From Pseudomaricurvus alkylphenolicus (GTDB taxonomy: Bacteria > Pseudomonadota > Gammaproteobacteria > Pseudomonadales > Cellvibrionaceae): DNA of 64,000 nt. Under the pieces are notes generated by a model. That model was not told the DNA's origin, searched no databases, and worked only from the letters and a program-made list of their open reading frames with translations. This document shows, one piece after another, positions 61,468 to 64,000 of this stretch. Made by a program: the position numbers and the translations under genes. Within the stretch, counting starts at the first letter, position 1, and every line of letters begins with the position of its first letter. Location: assembly GCF_011683955.1 (NCBI RefSeq), contig NZ_JAAQPI010000001.1, forward strand, positions 124,001-188,000, given 5' to 3'.

Positions 61468-62349
61468 ATGACAAAAACGGGCGTAATTCTACTGGCTTTT
61501 TCTGCCTTGATCATTGGCAACCTGTTCGCGACCTTTGTGGATGTTTTTGTCAAACTCTATGCCGACAATGTCAGCATCTTTCAATACCTGTTTTTACGTC
61601 AAATCGCTGTAGTGCTGTTTTTACTGCCCTTTTGGTCCCGCCTTTCCTCAAGGGAGCGCGCCCCGGGAAAGCTGAAGATACACTTGTTCAGAGCCCTGAT
61701 GACCTGTATCGGCGCGCCCTGTGCCGTTGTCGCACTGCTTTATTTATCACTGGCAACCGCCAATGTTATTTTCTACGCAGCACCCATGCTAACCCTCGTA
61801 CTTGCGCTCTTGTTTTTCGGGGAACCCATTAAAATCCACCGCATCCTGGTAGCGACCCTCGGCTTGACCGGTGTTATTGTCGCGCTTCGGCCTCAGGACA
61901 TTGGTTTGGCCTCCTTGCTGGCGTTTGTCACAGCCTTCGCTATCGCGGCCTACAATTTGTCAGTCAAGTGGCTGCCGAAGGGTACCCGCACCATCAATAC
62001 GATATTTTGGGCAAATGCACTGGCCCTCCCCGTGATGGCGGGGTTTGCCGCCGCCAATTGGAAACCCGTGAATGTTGACCTGGCGATTTTGTGTATTGGA
62101 ACCAGCCTTTGTCTGATTGCCTATCAAGGGTGTTGTATTTTCGCTTTTCGGCTGGCCGACGCCAGCGCCATTTCGGTTGCGGAATATTCCGGATTGGTCT
62201 TCGCCGCCCTTTTGGGGTGGTGGATGTTCGGCGAACAACTGGATCAATGGACCCTTCTCGGCATCTCATTCATCATTCTGCCGATTCTGTGGCAGAGTTG
62301 GCATGAACACCAACGGGAAAAAGCACGGCTTGCCCGGCTAGTGTATTAG
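61468..62349 (+). CDS. EamA/DMT-family transporter
   Basis: 293 residues from ATG 61468, ten hydrophobic helices in two EamA repeats (AAPMLTLVLALLFFGEPIK in the first and VAEYSGLVFAALLGWWMFGEQL in the second). These inner-membrane carriers export or import amino acids, sugars and other metabolites. It follows the ElaA gene after 4 bases. Substrate unknown. It is convergent with another DMT gene that is only distantly similar, so the two are not a recent duplication. Confidence 0.92.
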   Translation: MTKTGVILLAFSALIIGNLFATFVDVFVKLYADNVSIFQYLFLRQIAVVLFLLPFWSRLSSRERAPGKLKIHLFRALMTCIGAPCAVVALLYLSLATANVIFYAAPMLTLVLALLFFGEPIKIHRILVATLGLTGVIVALRPQDIGLASLLAFVTAFAIAAYNLSVKWLPKGTRTINTIFWANALALPVMAGFAAANWKPVNVDLAILCIGTSLCLIAYQGCCIFAFRLADASAISVAEYSGLVFAALLGWWMFGEQLDQWTLLGISFIILPILWQSWHEHQREKARLARLVY

Positions 62350-62362
62350 TAAAGAGAACGGC

Positions 62363-63262
62363 TTATCGAAAACGCTTTCTAAGCAGAGGCGCTCCTCGAT
62401 AAAACAGCACCCCGGAAAAGATCAAAGCACATCCTAGCATTTGATTGACAGTCATACGTTCACCCAACCACCAGGCACTCAGCATCACCGTCATCACCGG
62501 TTCCGCCAAAAAAATCATGGCCGCGTGAGTCGGGTTGATATCTTGCAGTGCGCTGGTCTGCAGATAGAACCGCAGGCTGGTCGCCAAGAGTGCACTGGCC
62601 AGCAATAGCAGCCATGCGTTGGACGAAATCTCTGCCAATCCCACTTGAGTATTTTTCCCGGTAAACAACAATGCCGTCAAACCGGCCAATACAGCCGGCA
62701 TGGCCAACTGCAAAGATGCCAGCGCCAACGCCGGTATATTCTGAACATAATGATTGGATAAATTCAGGTGTAGAGCAAAGGCCAGACTCGAGCCAAGGAA
62801 CAACAATTGCGAAGTGCCCAGACTGAATGCCTGGCCCGGAACCATATTGTCTTTCGCCAGGTAATACAGCCCCGCCAGAGCCGGGACTAATGACGCCACC
62901 AGACTGACTGTGATCTTCTCACCAAAAAACAGCCACCCGATCAGGGGCACACAGATAACCGCCAGGCTGGCAATAAAAGCGCCCTCACCGACATTATCGG
63001 TCAACTGCAGAGCCACTACCCACATCAGCAGGCCCCCGCCCATGGTGGCGCCGGTGGCCAGGCAGCGAAATATCTGGTTAAGGCTCAAGCTGCGCAATTC
63101 GGCTGTGCAAAACAGAGTCAGGGCCAATGAGGCTAGCGCAAAGCGGATAGCGATAAAGGTATGAGCTTCAAATTCCTGCAGCGCCAACTTGGAGAGAATC
63201 CACCCCGCTGCCGCAATTGCTGCGACCACCAGCAATAATATCTCTGAACGTCTGTCTGTCAT
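62363..63262 (-). CDS. EamA/DMT-family transporter
   Basis: 299 residues with ten hydrophobic helices. Two EamA repeats are seen, with FIASLAVICVPLIGWLFFGE in the first and HAAMIFLAEPVMTVMLSAWW in the second. It ends 13 bases from the convergent EamA gene. The P450 gene ends 54 bases further on, also on the minus strand, and is transcribed toward it. Substrate unknown. Confidence 0.92.
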   Translation of the reverse strand: MTDRRSEILLLVVAAIAAAGWILSKLALQEFEAHTFIAIRFALASLALTLFCTAELRSLSLNQIFRCLATGATMGGGLLMWVVALQLTDNVGEGAFIASLAVICVPLIGWLFFGEKITVSLVASLVPALAGLYYLAKDNMVPGQAFSLGTSQLLFLGSSLAFALHLNLSNHYVQNIPALALASLQLAMPAVLAGLTALLFTGKNTQVGLAEISSNAWLLLLASALLATSLRFYLQTSALQDINPTHAAMIFLAEPVMTVMLSAWWLGERMTVNQMLGCALIFSGVLFYRGAPLLRKRFR

Positions 63263-63316
63263 GATACCTCTGACTTAGGGGGTAAACCGGCACCCTTATC
63301 GAGCGGCGGTAGAATA

Positions 63317-64000
63317 CTACAGATTCCACTTTACTGGCAGTGACAATGGGCCTCGAAACACCCAACCACCAAACCGAGCCGCTTTTTCAGGGTTAAGGCG
63401 CAGACCGGGCAGTCGCGCGATCAGACTTGGAACGGAAAGCTGCCCCACTTGCATACGGGCTGTACGAAATCCCAGACACAGATGCGGACCGGTGCCAAAG
63501 GCAAGATGAGTACACCGTTTGCGGTTGATATCAAACCGATCACCGTGATCCCAGTATTTCTCGTCATGGCAGGCCGAAGCTACCACTAGCCCCAATTGGT
63601 CATTCCGCTTAAGTGCAACCCCCTCCAGTTCCATGTCCTTGGCCACCCTTCTCGGGTACATACCAATAGGTGCACAATAACGTATCGCTTCCTCAAAAAC
63701 CTTACCCCACATTGGCTCCGAAGGTTGCTCCCGCACCAGGGATAATTGCTCCGGATTGGACAATAATCCGTACAGGGCCGTACAGGTGGCATCCCTGGGT
63801 TCATTAATGCCCCCACCAATGATGACCTTGACATTGGCGCGAATCTGCTCAAGCGAGAGCGTCTCGCTATTGGCCATTTGCGAAATAAACGTTGGGTCGG
63901 GAGTCGCTCGCTTGATCTCGATCATCTGATCCAACGCCTTGTCGATCAGGCTCGAGACCTGTTGCTGTCGGGCCCAGATTTGCGGATCGTCGCCGTAGTT
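63317..64000 (-). CDS. Cytochrome P450, C-terminal part (cut by window end)
   Basis: About 228 C-terminal residues are visible; the N-terminal half lies beyond 64000. The heme-binding loop FGTGPHLCLG gives the axial cysteine. The K-helix region reads VFEEAIRYCAP. The oxygen-activating I-helix segment is IGGGINEPRDATCTAL, with NEPRD in place of the common (A/G)Gx(D/E)T core. The enzyme is a soluble bacterial monooxygenase. The rubredoxin/GMC operon at 15-25 kb could use a hydroxylated product, but they are 38 kb apart and no ferredoxin gene is in view. Confidence 0.92.
   Translation of the reverse strand, partial: NYGDDPQIWARQQQVSSLIDKALDQMIEIKRATPDPTFISQMANSETLSLEQIRANVKVIIGGGINEPRDATCTALYGLLSNPEQLSLVREQPSEPMWGKVFEEAIRYCAPIGMYPRRVAKDMELEGVALKRNDQLGLVVASACHDEKYWDHGDRFDINRKRCTHLAFGTGPHLCLGFRTARMQVGQLSVPSLIARLPGLRLNPEKAARFGGWVFRGPLSLPVKWNL

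Noticed and set aside
1-64000. CRISPR arrays, transposons, integrases, tRNA or rRNA genes
   Set aside because: Reading both strands showed no spaced direct-repeat arrays, no transposase or integrase motifs and no recognisable RNA gene. A covariance-model search would settle small RNAs.

Overview
The window looks like part of a chromosome from a free-living, probably marine, Gram-negative gammaproteobacterium. The evidence is three TonB-dependent receptors, an outer-membrane-type lipoprotein alpha-2-macroglobulin paired with PbpC, and many acyl-CoA dehydrogenases, TetR regulators and CoA-degradation genes in long operons. A Cellvibrionales-like host (Halieaceae/Spongiibacteraceae) would fit this gene content, but that is an inference. 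I saw no rRNA, tRNA, transposase, phage gene or CRISPR array. Gene density is high and nearly all of the window can be read as catabolism, uptake and regulation.

Region 1 (1-15.2 kb). A TonB receptor (cut by the window edge), an SDR, three Asp/Glu-racemase-superfamily proteins, two FAD amine/D-amino-acid-oxidase-type enzymes, a RidA imine deaminase, two TetR regulators, a YkvI-like transporter, an acyl-CoA dehydrogenase, and an aldolase/DUF35/MaoC/MaoC operon. Four intergenic regions carry repeated copies of one dyad, AATGAGT-N3-ACTCATT. This ties the amine-type genes and the CoA-type genes into one apparent regulon. A second, separate TetR unit (8172-10918) has its own perfect dyad lying in the spacer of a good sigma-70 promoter.

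Region 2 (15.2-25.4 kb, minus strand). One compact operon: rubredoxin, thiolase, FadJ-like fusion, GMC alcohol dehydrogenase, then four acyl-CoA dehydrogenases arranged as two unlike pairs. With the aldolase operon facing it, this resembles the machinery that removes branched or steroid-type side chains by dehydrogenation, hydration and retro-aldol cleavage. The actual substrate cannot be read from the sequence.

Region 3 (25.5-42.5 kb). A peptide-utilisation neighbourhood: POT transporter, two SxxK serine hydrolases, a TonB receptor, Lrp and XRE-cupin regulators, an S41 peptidase, a DUF819 membrane protein and an MlrC-type M81 peptidase. These are the same families as MlrB, MlrC and MlrD of microcystin degraders, but without MlrA. 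It is followed by aldehyde dehydrogenase, homoserine dehydrogenase and a PLP gamma-lyase, which would together turn an O-substituted homoserine into aspartate.

Region 4 (42.6-51.2 kb). A five-gene minus-strand operon (Rieske oxygenase, GlcG/HbpS protein, cupin, TonB receptor, SMP-30-like lactonase) faces an AraC regulator. Next come a TetR regulator and a divergent SDR sharing a promoter with a 9-bp inverted repeat.

Region 5 (51.2-64 kb). More ordinary genes: a TrmK-like tRNA methyltransferase, the alpha-2-macroglobulin/PbpC pair, a Crp-family regulator, an ElaA acetyltransferase, two EamA transporters, and the C-terminal part of a cytochrome P450 cut by the window end.
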